24,291 bases of DNA. It comes from a virus. Positions within the stretch are counted from its first letter, which is position 1. Each line of letters opens with the position of its first letter. Positions 1-7,123 of this stretch are shown here, in pieces. Position numbers and translations under genes: made by a program. The stretch covers positions 1 through 24,291 of the IMG/VR virus record IMGVR_UViG_3300009184_000210; one strand, 5' to 3'. The notes below the pieces were generated by a model, which was given only the letters and a program-made list of their open reading frames with translations, did no database searches and had not been told where the DNA came from.

Positions 1-80
1 TCTTTTGCCGCTTTAAAATATGCAATATGCCCAGAATGTACTGGATCGAACCCGCCCGTAACTAAAACTATTTTTCTCAT
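1..80 (-). CDS. HxGH-type nucleotidyltransferase, N-terminal fragment
   Basis: Only the first 26 codons are in the window; the rest lies beyond base 1. The protein begins MRKIVLVTGGFDPVHSGH, which is the nucleotide-binding start of the cytidylyltransferase superfamily (GGFDPxHxGH, with the HSGH catalytic signature at residues 15-18). The wording GGFDPVHSGHIAYFKAAK is closest to the heptose-1-phosphate adenylyltransferase (RfaE2/HldE C-terminal) branch, which makes activated sugars; that subfamily is an inference. The start is fixed by a TAATG overlap with the preceding gene. It is a second enzyme of this fold, distinct from the one at 22279-22773. Confidence 0.8.
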   Translation of the reverse strand, partial: MRKIVLVTGGFDPVHSGHIAYFKAAK

Positions 81-475
81 TATCGCCTCATTGATGAAAT
101 TTCTTTTGCCTCATCGTCACTGAAAATTGGAACAGCATTTGATTTGTGCATAGTACCAATGCCTAGGACCTTTGTACCTGTGTAAACCGGTGCAGGCTTA
201 CTAGACACAGCACCCGTAATTTTTTCATTTAAACTTTGAATATTTTTATTCGTAATGCCTCTGGGATTATAAGTTGCAGGAGGTACATACGCATCTGCTT
301 CCATAGCTCGTTTACGCTTTTTATCATCATCTGCAATACCCCATTTCTTCTGCATAAGCTTCCATTCTTCTGCCAAAGCTCTAGCATTACGTGCCTGCTC
401 AGCACTTTGAAATTTAACTTTTGATTTCTTTTTTCCGGTTGTAGATAACCAGGGTCCAACGATGTGCATTGTCAT
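80..475 (-). CDS. Conserved T4-like phage protein of unknown function
   Basis: This 131-aa protein has no recognisable catalytic motif. The N-terminus (MTMHIVGPWLSTTGKKK) is followed by a basic, charged helix-rich segment with KKRKRAMEAD at about residues 52-61. A low-complexity middle leads to a distinctive tail around residues 104-131 (VLGIGTMHKSNAVPIFSDDE). From memory the same head and tail occur in hypothetical proteins of T4-like cyanophages and pelagiphages. A GGGAG ribosome-binding site lies 7 nt before the ATG. A perfect sigma-70 promoter sits just upstream (495-523), so the gene probably leads its own transcript together with the nucleotidyltransferase. Confidence 0.85.
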   Translation of the reverse strand: MTMHIVGPWLSTTGKKKSKVKFQSAEQARNARALAEEWKLMQKKWGIADDDKKRKRAMEADAYVPPATYNPRGITNKNIQSLNEKITGAVSSKPAPVYTGTKVLGIGTMHKSNAVPIFSDDEAKEISSMRR

Positions 476-494
476 ATTAAATCTCCCATACTAT

Positions 495-523
495 ATTATA
501 ACATCTTTTTCAATACTTGTCAA
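495..523 (-). promoter_or_regulatory. sigma-70 promoter, extended -10
   Basis: On the minus strand, TTGACA (523-518) is followed by a 17-bp spacer and TATAAT (500-495) preceded by TG. The spacer ends in GATGT. It points into the 80-475 gene, with a predicted start near 488. Its -35 overlaps the end of the small reading frame at 510-647. Confidence 0.85.
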
Positions 524-647
524 ATGCTCGATATTTATGGTGTTTTACCGTTCTACTGTCATACATTGGATCATCTGGCATATCATCCGAAACTAACCAA
601 TTACTTACGACTGGTTCGGGTTCGTCTCGTTTGAAGAACCTAGTCAA
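510..647 (-). CDS. Small ORF, TTG start or -1 frameshift extension of upstream gene
   Basis: A 45-codon frame opens with TTG directly on the stop of the 644-1156 gene (TTGA overlap) and ends at 510. It encodes an acidic peptide beginning TRFFKRDEPEPVVSNW. The frame stays open upstream to 668, where the upstream gene carries an A AAA AAA heptamer; a -1 slip there would join it in frame as ...KKSRSLFERLTRFFKRDEP, giving a 215-aa product. No ATG and no strong ribosome-binding site is visible, so a coupled TTG start and a frameshift fusion remain equally possible. The stretch is otherwise non-coding and not in the usual ATG-led style of the neighbours. Confidence 0.45.
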   Translation of the reverse strand: MTRFFKRDEPEPVVSNWLVSDDMPDDPMYDSRTVKHHKYRAFDKY

Positions 648-1156
648 TCTTTCAAAGAGACTGCGGCTTTTTTTGCTTTTGGTTCTTTCTTGAGGACTGG
701 GATAATATCCACGACAGTTTTTGGTTTAGCAGGAGGAAGAATATTTGGAAATGCTTCTCTTACTAAATCTTCTGTTAGTGTTTTATATCTAGTTTCAAGT
801 TTTTTGTCTTTTGCTAAACAAATTACTTCAGACTCTGTCCAATGGATACCTTCAAGCATTTGAACAAATAATTGTTCTTTCTTAATTTTAGATAAGTTAA
901 TATTTGGTTGTAGCCAAATATACATACGTCTAAATTCAGCATACAAGTTTGTTTCCGAATATCCAATTGGAATTTTCTCATCTTTCTTGAATGGAGGTTC
1001 TCCCTCGGGCAAATCTAACTTAACATCTGGGTTAAAATTGATTTGTAACATACCTTCAAGTTGTGGACTATGGTATGATCTTAAAACTGCAATTTTTTTG
1101 TCTTTGCCGTTTGTTTTTTCGATTTCCTCGAAAATTTGTGGTATAGTTGTTCGCAT
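644..1156 (-). CDS. Conserved T4-like phage protein (DUF6433-like)
   Basis: The 170-aa protein has the layout I associate with a family annotated DUF6433 in T4-like marine phages. It starts with a helical segment MRTTIPQIFEEIEKT, then a region PDVKLDLPEGEPPFKKDE at about residues 43-60. A helical middle carries LFVQMLEGIHW and IHWTESEVICLAKDKKLETRYK near residues 97-125, and the motif LVREAFPNIL ends the folded part. The tail after about residue 140 is a Lys/Pro/Ala linker and contains the A7 run at 668-674. It overlaps the RNase H start by one base (TAATG-type), so the two are co-translated. Function unknown; the pairing with RNase H suggests replication or repair, by inference. Confidence 0.85.
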   Translation of the reverse strand: MRTTIPQIFEEIEKTNGKDKKIAVLRSYHSPQLEGMLQINFNPDVKLDLPEGEPPFKKDEKIPIGYSETNLYAEFRRMYIWLQPNINLSKIKKEQLFVQMLEGIHWTESEVICLAKDKKLETRYKTLTEDLVREAFPNILPPAKPKTVVDIIPVLKKEPKAKKAAVSLKD

Positions 1157-2043
1157 CAGAACTCCTCAATTAATTCCAACATATTCTTCATTTTATGCTC
1201 AATGAAAAAGTTCAAAAGCATACTCTTGTTTTTATCAGGCTGACCTGTATAATTATTTATAATGGAATTTTTAATCTCTTCTGGGATGCATGTAAAATCT
1301 ACTAATTTACGATTGCGTTCAAAACGAGTTTTAAATTCATCATCTTGTGGCATGGATGTCGCATCTTTATACCAAGCTTCTAGTTTTTTAGTTGTAATAG
1401 GCTTTTGCCGCTCGCCTGCAACAATACTATCATCTGCAGACAACACATTAGGGACACCGTCACCTTTATCACCTTTAATAGTATGTTCAAAGATATACTG
1501 TTTAGGTGACATCTCCGGTTTAACATATTTCTTTTGTACAGGGGAAAATTGTTTGACATTCTTAAACTTTTGAAGTTGAATAAAGTCATGATCGCCAGAA
1601 ACAATTAAAAACGGTTTAGGATCATCTTCAAATACTCCGCCACCGGCAAAGTCATTCGTTTGAGACCACTCTGCTAATACTGCAATAACGTCATCTGCTT
1701 CTGCACCATCGACGTTAACAACCTTGTAAGGGAAAAACTTATCAATCTCATTACGAATAAGATCAAGAGCTTCAAAGATTGTTTTCCAATCTAGACCAGA
1801 ATCCTCACGAGCTTTTTTGCGGCCAGCTTTGTAATATTGGAATTCTTGTCTCCTCCAATAATTTCTATTGTCTACGGCAATAACCAGTTGCCCATATTCT
1901 TTTCCGAATTTTTGTTTGTAACCTCGAATTGAATTTAAAATCATGTGACGCAATAGTGGTACTTGAATTTCAATATCTTTTCTACCGCCAATTTCTGCCA
2001 TCAAATTTGAAATAGCCGTTTGGCTGTAATCAACAACAATCAT
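1156..2043 (-). CDS. rnh: RNase H-type 5'-3' exonuclease (FEN family, T4 Rnh-like)
   Basis: This 295-aa protein (T4 Rnh is 305 aa) has the flap-endonuclease metal-site pattern. Asp5 lies in IVVDYSQ, Asp58 in AVDNRN, then the helical arch/basic segment YYKAGRKKAR (70-79), DGAEADDVI (112-120), SGDHDFIQL (149-157) and GDKGDGVPN (191-199, the helix-hairpin-helix/metal region). In T4 this enzyme removes RNA primers and short DNA from Okazaki fragments at the fork. Here it likely does the same in the host cytoplasm. It is followed without a gap by the DUF6433-like gene. A TATAAATA octamer occurs inside it at 1254-1261 but is probably coincidental. Confidence 0.93.
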   Translation of the reverse strand: MIVVDYSQTAISNLMAEIGGRKDIEIQVPLLRHMILNSIRGYKQKFGKEYGQLVIAVDNRNYWRRQEFQYYKAGRKKAREDSGLDWKTIFEALDLIRNEIDKFFPYKVVNVDGAEADDVIAVLAEWSQTNDFAGGGVFEDDPKPFLIVSGDHDFIQLQKFKNVKQFSPVQKKYVKPEMSPKQYIFEHTIKGDKGDGVPNVLSADDSIVAGERQKPITTKKLEAWYKDATSMPQDDEFKTRFERNRKLVDFTCIPEEIKNSIINNYTGQPDKNKSMLLNFFIEHKMKNMLELIEEF

Positions 2044-2058
2044 AATATATCTTTCTGT

Positions 2059-2967
2059 TTAAGTTGCGAGGTTAGTATCAGTATAAGGTTTTCCGGTAAT
2101 GCCATCTAACGCACCATCGAGTTGCTGTTTTTGCATATATGCAGCATAAGGAGTTAGAACTTCTTTTACTGAAGGTCTTAGTGTTGCGTTTAACAATGTA
2201 TTACTACATCCTGTTAGTAAGTTAAAAACAACATAGTTTATGTATGATTCTACTGCTCTTTTAATTGCAAGTTTATTAATCTTGCCAGTTACCGTAGTAT
2301 TGAAAGTATTAACTGTTGATTGTAAATTTCCAAGCGCATTAATTAAACCTGCTCCGCCAGTGTTTGTTAGTACTGCTTGAGTCAATGCAATCTTTGCGGT
2401 ATTAATAATTGCGCCAGATTTAAATCCATCTACAAGAACTTGAAGATCCACGTCTGGCACATCACCTGCCGGACTACATCCATCTCCTAATAAATCTGCA
2501 AGTGTGCATCCGCCAAATGGTTTACCATCTTCGGGATCAGCTTGCCCCGACAATCTATCACTATGAGTTTTGAAATTTATCATTTCAGTTTTCAAACTAT
2601 TTAAATATGCAAACTCTGCTTCATTGCCTGATGTTGCTACAGGTCCTGCGCCTAAATCTTCTGAAATTTGAGCAAGTCTTGAATTAATTTGAGCAATTGT
2701 TTCAGTTGTAACAGTTCCTACTGGATTATAGAAAAACTGATTAGCCATTTGTTGCATAGCATTTACGTCACCCGATATTCCATTTAATGTAGTAGTTACT
2801 TGATCGATAAATGCTTTGATTTGAGCAAGCTCCGAAGGAATAAGTCCGCGTGTTGATACTTGTTTCATGCCCTGAGATAACTGGGTATAAACTTGTTGTA
2901 ATGGACTGCCACCAATCTGTGCAAGAACAATTTTAATTAATTGACAATACGATAACTTTAACGCCAT
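2059..2967 (-). CDS. Hypothetical protein, possible virion component
   Basis: The 302-aa protein is unrecognised. It is rich in Ala, Thr, Asn, Gln and Ser, with long predicted helices in the first 110 residues (for example GMKQVSTRGLIPSELAQIKA). A loop near residues 145-172 contains two Cys (GGCTLADLLGDGCSP), and a hydrophobic helical C-terminal half contains INYVVFNLLTGCSNTLLNAT. The low Lys/Arg and high Asn/Thr composition resembles structural phage proteins, which is only an inference. It starts 8 bp after the 362-aa gene and stops 15 bp before rnh, so it is likely co-transcribed with both. A baseplate or tail role is possible but not shown. Confidence 0.8.
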   Translation of the reverse strand: MALKLSYCQLIKIVLAQIGGSPLQQVYTQLSQGMKQVSTRGLIPSELAQIKAFIDQVTTTLNGISGDVNAMQQMANQFFYNPVGTVTTETIAQINSRLAQISEDLGAGPVATSGNEAEFAYLNSLKTEMINFKTHSDRLSGQADPEDGKPFGGCTLADLLGDGCSPAGDVPDVDLQVLVDGFKSGAIINTAKIALTQAVLTNTGGAGLINALGNLQSTVNTFNTTVTGKINKLAIKRAVESYINYVVFNLLTGCSNTLLNATLRPSVKEVLTPYAAYMQKQQLDGALDGITGKPYTDTNLAT

Positions 2968-2975
2968 TTGAAACC

Positions 2976-4064
2976 TTATTTAATAACTCTAAGGATTAGA
3001 GTATCAGCATTCATTCTGCCATTTGCGGGCGATGCTTTAGAATTTACACTATCCATATACTTTCTTAATTGTACTTTTGTAGCGCCCATCAAATCTTTAA
3101 GTTGATCTGCGGGTTTACGCAAAGTCTTTTGGCAACCCATTTCTGGATCGTAGTTCTGAAAGCTGGAACCTTTAACAACAATACCCATAGCTGAATCTGT
3201 TTTATATAAAGCCAACTTACGAGTTTTACTGTTAAATACCCATACTTGTTGCGCGCCAATGATCTCTGCAGGATCGACAGAAGTAATACCTAGATCTGTG
3301 TCTTCTTTTTTATACTTAAGATTCTTAACTTGAACACTCGCCGGCTTAGCCTTAATCATTCGAGGTTTACGATTTGCTTTCTTAAACTCTGAATATTTAT
3401 CACAGTCTTCAATAAATTGTGCTAGCATTTTAACAATGCTTTTTATTTCTCTCTTTGTGATATTAGAATAACCTTCTACCAATTGAGAATCTTTACCTTC
3501 GTAAACTGAAATATACTCACGAAGTTTATTCTTACACCATTCTTTAATATCATTCACATACGGCTTTGGAATCTGATTCGCTTGCATATTTTTATACAAC
3601 GAAAAATCTTCCTTGTTTTTAACTACAGAATCGAATGAGCCTTCCAATTCACCTAGATACTCAGAGATCTTTTCCTTCATTGCATCTTGAATCGAAGGCT
3701 TCGGTGTAGATACAACAACCTTTTGCTGCACCGGTTCTGGAATATAAATTGTGGAATCTAAAGTTTCTTTTAGGTATCCTGTAAGTTTAGTCAAATGCTT
3801 ATCTGAAATTTTACCATTACGCATAATGATACGAGAAATCCAACCATATGTATTTACAATATTAACATCTTTAACTTGGTCAAATGTTTTCAACTCACTT
3901 GGCATTTTAACTTTAACATATTCTCGCATATACTTGCGAGCATCTGCTTTTGCTTTCTCAGCAGAATACCAATTCATGATTCTCATCAATTGAACATTAT
4001 ACGTATTTTCTTCAGGAGATAATACAGAAATGCTAGGTTCCGCATCAAGTGATACTCGTGCCAT
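2976..4064 (-). CDS. Conserved T4-superfamily phage protein, function unknown
   Basis: This 362-aa protein closely matches, from memory, a hypothetical protein of T4-like cyanophages and pelagiphages. The N-terminus is MARVSLDAEPSISVLSPEEN, then QLMRIMNWYSAEKAKADARKY (about residues 25-45) and a helical core with KEKISEYLGELEGSFD near 130-145. The C-terminal segment carries KKANRKPRMIKAKPASVQV (about 229-247), AQQVWVFNSKTRKLALYKTD and VQLRKYMDSVNSK. The abundance of Lys and Tyr in the C-terminal half would fit nucleic-acid or virion contacts, but no catalytic motif is evident. The ATG overlaps the previous stop (TAATG) and has an AAGGA ribosome-binding site. Length agrees with the remembered family. 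Confidence 0.88.
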   Translation of the reverse strand: MARVSLDAEPSISVLSPEENTYNVQLMRIMNWYSAEKAKADARKYMREYVKVKMPSELKTFDQVKDVNIVNTYGWISRIIMRNGKISDKHLTKLTGYLKETLDSTIYIPEPVQQKVVVSTPKPSIQDAMKEKISEYLGELEGSFDSVVKNKEDFSLYKNMQANQIPKPYVNDIKEWCKNKLREYISVYEGKDSQLVEGYSNITKREIKSIVKMLAQFIEDCDKYSEFKKANRKPRMIKAKPASVQVKNLKYKKEDTDLGITSVDPAEIIGAQQVWVFNSKTRKLALYKTDSAMGIVVKGSSFQNYDPEMGCQKTLRKPADQLKDLMGATKVQLRKYMDSVNSKASPANGRMNADTLILRVIK

Positions 4065-4201
4065 TATTTTTCCTTAATTACTAATTTTTTAAATTTGCGA
4101 TGATCTTTGGTATTGAGCAAAGGATTTGGAATAAACTTACGTTTATTTTCAAGCAATTTGTTTGTCTTAAATGTCGAAGTGGATTTCTTTAATGGAGTCA
4201 T
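4064..4201 (-). CDS. Small basic protein, unknown
   Basis: A 45-codon frame, MTPLKKSTSTFKTNKLLENK..., is strongly basic (about one third Lys/Arg) and ends IKEK. It lies between the 4167-4472 gene and the 362-aa gene, with which it shares a TAATG overlap, so translational coupling supports it. Its start overlaps the upstream gene by 35 nt and has no clear ribosome-binding site; a longer version starting at 4246 would lie deeper inside the upstream gene and is less likely. The basic character allows nucleic-acid binding, but this is not demonstrated. Confidence 0.55.
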   Translation of the reverse strand: MTPLKKSTSTFKTNKLLENKRKFIPNPLLNTKDHRKFKKLVIKEK

Positions 4202-4472
4202 ATCTAACAGCACGCCAGGCACCTTTATCCAAATCCCATACTGCAAGTACTTCTGTATTTTCTTTTCGTTTAATTTCTTTTTCTTCTGTTACTGGCAAAT
4301 AGCCTGCACCTAAGGTGCAACGCATATCACGTAGTGTCTCATCTTTTTTAATGAATTTAATTTTCATCTCACCCATTGCAAGATGACTCTTAATCCAATT
4401 TTTAAAAATATCACGTTCTCTGTCTGAAGCAGACGTGTACCATTGGCCTGTATATTTTGTAGTATCCATCAT
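4167..4472 (-). CDS. Small SH3/WYL-like beta-barrel phage protein
   Basis: The 101-aa protein (MMDTTKYTGQWYTSASD...) has a helical N-terminal part ending WIKSHLAMG and then a beta-rich part. The beta part contains KIKFIKKDETLRDMRCTLG, followed by VLAVWDLDKGAWRAVRYDSI near the C-terminus. Similar sequences, in which a "reprogramming" pattern VxFxKxDGTxRxMxCTL precedes VWDxxxxGWRxFRxDSI, are common in T4-like marine phages and are predicted SH3-like barrels. I chose the ATG at 4472 because the earlier in-frame ATG at 4487 falls at or upstream of the predicted transcription start. AGGA also lies 5 nt before 4472. It heads the transcript from the promoter at 4493-4521. Confidence 0.8.
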   Translation of the reverse strand: MMDTTKYTGQWYTSASDRERDIFKNWIKSHLAMGEMKIKFIKKDETLRDMRCTLGAGYLPVTEEKEIKRKENTEVLAVWDLDKGAWRAVRYDSIKEIHFDI

Positions 4473-4492
4473 AATGTTCCTGTTCATGCTAT

Positions 4493-4521
4493 ATTATAAC
4501 ATCTTTTAGTAACCCTGTCAA
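4493..4521 (-). promoter_or_regulatory. sigma-70 promoter, extended -10
   Basis: Minus strand: TTGACA (4521-4516), 17-bp spacer, then TATAAT (4498-4493) in the context TGTTATAAT. It drives the 4167-4472 gene and the operon below it. It lies in the 60-bp gap after the 4533-4808 stop. Confidence 0.85.
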
Positions 4522-4532
4522 CCGTAAGGGTA

Positions 4533-4808
4533 TTATACTGTAGCAACATATCGATATTGATTAATAACATTAATTTCTTCTGCAATCAGTTTATCTTTGA
4601 TTTTACCGAATTCTTGTTCCATATAATACCTGGCCATTTTAGCAGTACATTGATCCATTAAACTGGATGTTTCACCTTCTAACCAAAAACGAACAGGAGA
4701 TTTTCCCCAGGTATTATGTTTTAATGCTGTATGGAAAATTTCACGGTGTTTTTTATCGGTTGGATTAAATGTTACCCATGGACGAGAATATTGTTCAACT
4801 TTACTCAT
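4533..4808 (-). CDS. Hypothetical phage protein
   Basis: The 91-aa protein begins MSKVEQYSRPWVTFNPTD and contains KHREIFHTALKHNTWGKSPV and then FWLEGETSSLMDQCTAKMARYY. It reads as a mixed alpha/beta small domain with no catalytic signature. The pattern of an aromatic start followed by HR-F-L-TWG-SPV-F loosely parallels the N-terminal half of the next gene (IFKNWIKSHLAMGEMKIKF), so the two may be diverged relatives or act together; this is a weak inference. It follows the metallophosphoesterase by 11 bp and has a purine-rich AAGGAG ribosome-binding site before the ATG, indicating the same operon. Confidence 0.8.
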   Translation of the reverse strand: MSKVEQYSRPWVTFNPTDKKHREIFHTALKHNTWGKSPVRFWLEGETSSLMDQCTAKMARYYMEQEFGKIKDKLIAEEINVINQYRYVATV

Positions 4809-4819
4809 AATATAACTCC

Positions 4820-5647
4820 TTAAACTTCAAAAATAATATTGGGATCAAAATCATCAGCTCTTTGCTCATAATTAACATATCCCCTCGGATTACAAACTAC
4901 TCTAGTACTACCCACAAGATAATCGAAAGTATCATGTGTGTGCCCGTGTGTCCACATTTTAATTTGTGGATAATCTAAAATGAATTCAGATAGGTCAGAT
5001 GAATATGCACCATTCATAAGATAATCATCTTTATATCTTGGTTTTGTAGATAACTTGCTAGGTGCATGGTGTCCAACAACTACAAACTTTTGATTGGGTT
5101 TACCTTCAACAATTGTTCTAATATATTCCAACATTGCTTTATGGTCAACCACTACATCGTCAGGTCTTAATGTTTTAATAACCTTATATGGTTTACCCCG
5201 AGTATCAATTTCACCGTTAGCGACTTTTATAAAGTCGTTCATCATACCACTAATACTAATCATGGTAGAGGGATCTTCTTTATTCATATCAGTCCACAAT
5301 GTCCCACCAATAAATGTGACATCATCAATAGTAACAGTCTCTTTATCGAGAATATGTAGATTATCTAAATGCCCTAAGTATTCTTTTAGGTTCGGGATTG
5401 TTCGTTGAAAGTCTCCATTATAATGTTCATGGTTACCAACAATGTAAATCACATCGTTATATTCTTTAGAACACATATTGAAGAAGTCATGGATTGCCGT
5501 AGACTTTTTATTATTGTCATCTTTATGTGCTAGTTGAGCAGCAACACATATATCTCCAGACAGAATAAGAAGATCTGCCTCTTTGGTATTTTTAATTTCA
5601 ATCGGTCCGAATTCTAAATGAATATCGGACGCTATGTTAATCCTCAT
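4820..5647 (-). CDS. Calcineurin-like metallophosphoesterase
   Basis: This 275-aa protein carries all five metallophosphoesterase motifs: DIH at residues 8-10, GDI (31-33), GNHEH (71-75), GHH (192-194) and THGHTH (233-238). These bind a two-metal centre that hydrolyses phosphomono- or diesters. The substrate cannot be deduced; phage homologues are variously proposed to act on nucleic acid ends, cyclic nucleotides or nucleotides. I use the ATG at 5647 (MRINIASDIH) rather than the GTG one codon earlier, since the fold begins at residue 1. It overlaps the end of the 5637-6104 gene by 11 bp. No signal peptide is seen, so it is cytoplasmic. Confidence 0.92.
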   Translation of the reverse strand: MRINIASDIHLEFGPIEIKNTKEADLLILSGDICVAAQLAHKDDNNKKSTAIHDFFNMCSKEYNDVIYIVGNHEHYNGDFQRTIPNLKEYLGHLDNLHILDKETVTIDDVTFIGGTLWTDMNKEDPSTMISISGMMNDFIKVANGEIDTRGKPYKVIKTLRPDDVVVDHKAMLEYIRTIVEGKPNQKFVVVGHHAPSKLSTKPRYKDDYLMNGAYSSDLSEFILDYPQIKMWTHGHTHDTFDYLVGSTRVVCNPRGYVNYEQRADDFDPNIIFEV

Positions 5648-6104
5648 CACCTACACCTTTAATTTTTTCCGCAACAATTCGGTGTTCTACATCTTTACCA
5701 AATGACATATTTTCATGGTACAACTTAATCAGTCCTTTTCGGTAAAGGTTCTCCATTGTAACCATTATCATAAATTGACTAATTTTTCTTGTTAGGTCAT
5801 CATCATTTTCGGAAATTAAACCTTCTGCACGAGAGAGCATTTCGGTCATGAGAACAAAGTCTGCCATACGTTCATCAGTTACTTCATCGTCTTCGTCAAA
5901 CCCCATATGTTGTTCAACGATATCACTAAGAATTGCTAAATCACTTTTGGAAATATTCATTAGAAAATCTCCAACCGTCATATATGGATTGGCTTTCAAA
6001 TCTGCAGCAAGAATACGTGTCATAGATAAACATTCTTTGCTGGCAATTACATTGTCGTAATTAATATCAAAGTCTGTATATTGCTCGTCGTCTTCTTCCA
6101 TCAT
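5637..6104 (-). CDS. Conserved acidic helical phage protein
   Basis: The 155-aa protein is very acidic at its N-terminus (MMEEDDEQYTDFDINYD) and otherwise helical. It has TVGDFLMNISKSDLAILSDI near residues 43-62, then ERMADFVLMTEMLSRAEGL and FMIMVTMENLYRKGLIKLYH. I recall similar hypothetical proteins with an FxLMTEMLxRAEG segment in T4-like marine phages, but no function. It shares an ATGA overlap with the 59-aa gene upstream and overlaps the metallophosphoesterase downstream, so all three are co-translated. The fold suggests protein-protein contacts rather than catalysis. Confidence 0.83.
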   Translation of the reverse strand: MMEEDDEQYTDFDINYDNVIASKECLSMTRILAADLKANPYMTVGDFLMNISKSDLAILSDIVEQHMGFDEDDEVTDERMADFVLMTEMLSRAEGLISENDDDLTRKISQFMIMVTMENLYRKGLIKLYHENMSFGKDVEHRIVAEKIKGVGDED

Positions 6105-6280
6105 TTTTTACTTTCTTTCTCAAGTTGTTCGATTGCTTTTTCCAATTTAGGAATTAGGTGGTTATAGTTATCTGGACTTAGTAGTCTGGACACCCATTTC
6201 TTACGTACTAAAATTCTATCTTTAGTGAGTGCGAAATGGATTTCTTCTAACAATTCTTTTGTAGATTGTTTATCTTCCAT
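6101..6280 (-). CDS. Small charged helical protein
   Basis: A 59-codon gene starts MEDKQSTKELLEEIHFALTK and ends LEKAIEQLEKESKK. It is almost entirely predicted helix and highly charged, with a possible short coiled coil in the last 20 residues. It fills the space between the promoter at 6287-6292 and the next gene, and its TGA overlaps the following ATG. Both the position and the coupling support it. Function unknown. Confidence 0.75.
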   Translation of the reverse strand: MEDKQSTKELLEEIHFALTKDRILVRKKWVSRLLSPDNYNHLIPKLEKAIEQLEKESKK

Positions 6281-6286
6281 GTTACT

Positions 6287-6316
6287 ATTATAACATCTTT
6301 TTATTTAAATTGTACT
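6287..6316 (-). promoter_or_regulatory. Probable sigma-70 promoter, weak -35
   Basis: TATAAT (6292-6287, minus strand) sits in the same TGTTATAAT extended -10 context as the other promoters. At the -35 distance only AGTACA or GTACAA is found, so it may rely on the extended -10. Points into the 6101-6280 gene. Confidence 0.55.
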
Positions 6317-6514
6317 GAGGTTATCCAATTTTTTTGGTTTATTTTCAGCAATCCATTCATCTTCCCCGGCAAATGTGGGAGATTTGGATAACCAATATTG
6401 ACATTCCCATAAAGTTTGCATGATTTGTTGTTTGTAATGGAAAGCAGTGTATCCATCATTATACGGAGACGTCATTTCGTGACCGTATTTCTCAATATCA
6501 TAGGTTGTACTCAT
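6305..6514 (-). CDS. Hypothetical small protein
   Basis: This 69-aa protein starts MSTTYDIEKYGHEMTSPYND and has a helical middle rich in aromatic residues (AFHYKQQIMQTLWECQYWLS) and a polar tail. There is no recognisable family. The ATG overlaps the stop of the Cys-motif gene upstream (ATGA), so the pair are co-translated. The weak promoter at 6287 lies just past its stop, separating it from the next transcript. Confidence 0.75.
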   Translation of the reverse strand: MSTTYDIEKYGHEMTSPYNDGYTAFHYKQQIMQTLWECQYWLSKSPTFAGEDEWIAENKPKKLDNLSTI

Positions 6515-6762
6515 AATTCAATTTCCTTGTCATGTTGATATAATTTTTGTTCTTGGAATGTTAGCTCACCAAATGTTTTTCTGGGGTTTGCGCACATTAC
6601 ACAATTTGGGTTACCGCATGCCATTGCGTGATGCTTATTAAATTTGTGCGGTTCTTTAACCGGAATTCCAAATGTTTTAGCAATGACTTCTTGCTTATGT
6701 ATTTTGGTCTGTTTTTGATAAATTCTTTTAGAATGATTAAAACGATCTTCTTCTTTTGACAT
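6511..6762 (-). CDS. Small Cys-motif protein, probable metal binder
   Basis: The 83-aa protein has a basic N-terminal half (KRIYQKQTKIHKQEVIAKTF) followed by KFNKHHAMACGNPNCVMCAN at about residues 41-60 and then PRKTFGELTFQE. Cys49, Cys54 and Cys57 with the HH pair at 44-45 could form a zinc site. The stretch HHAMxCGNPxCVMCANPRK is familiar from T4-like cyanophage and pelagiphage hypothetical proteins. Function unknown. It is preceded by a purine-rich GGGAG ribosome-binding site. Confidence 0.83.
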   Translation of the reverse strand: MSKEEDRFNHSKRIYQKQTKIHKQEVIAKTFGIPVKEPHKFNKHHAMACGNPNCVMCANPRKTFGELTFQEQKLYQHDKEIEL

Positions 6763-6811
6763 TATAAATCTCCCAGTATATTTTTATATATTAACCTTTG
6801 GCCCTACAATT

Positions 6812-7123
6812 TTAATTTCCCAATCTAAGATCATATTCTGCTGAAAACGGTGCATTTTGTACGACAAATAAAGGCATGTCATCAATCCACACATCTATAT
6901 GTATTCCTAGTTTATAACAAGTTTCTTTCTTTGCCCGTCTGCTAGTGAAAATAATGTCTTTGACCAAGTGACTTAGGTCTCTTCGTACATCGTCACCTTC
7001 TGCATGAGATCGCATGGTGACGCAATAAACAGTATGTCCGGATGCAATTGCAAATTGAATAAAAGCATTCCAAAGATACTTGTCTCTGGTATATGTGTCG
7101 TCGTAATCAAGTGAGATATTCAT
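6812..7123 (-). CDS. HAD-like hydrolase
   Basis: The 103-aa protein shows a minimal HAD phosphatase layout. Motif I is DYDDTYT at residues 6-12 (DxDxT-type nucleophile site), motif II is Thr in YCVTMRS near residue 36, the motif III Lys is in SRRAKKETC near 62-68, and motif IV is the acidic pair in VWIDDMP (about 78-84). It is short for the superfamily, lacking a cap domain, as in phage-encoded members. It probably hydrolyses a small phosphorylated substrate such as a nucleotide or polynucleotide 3' end; the substrate is not shown. ATGA overlap with the upstream 57-aa gene. Confidence 0.85.
   Translation of the reverse strand: MNISLDYDDTYTRDKYLWNAFIQFAIASGHTVYCVTMRSHAEGDDVRRDLSHLVKDIIFTSRRAKKETCYKLGIHIDVWIDDMPLFVVQNAPFSAEYDLRLGN

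Noticed and set aside
1254-1261. TATAAATA octamer inside rnh
   Set aside because: In the late-promoter orientation, but almost 100 bp from the next start and inside a coding region; an AT-rich genome gives such matches by chance.
4107-4313. Plus-strand frame (68 aa, Phe-rich)
   Set aside because: Antisense shadow of the 4064-4201 and 4167-4472 genes; no promoter or ribosome-binding site and a composition typical of a reversed AT-rich coding frame.
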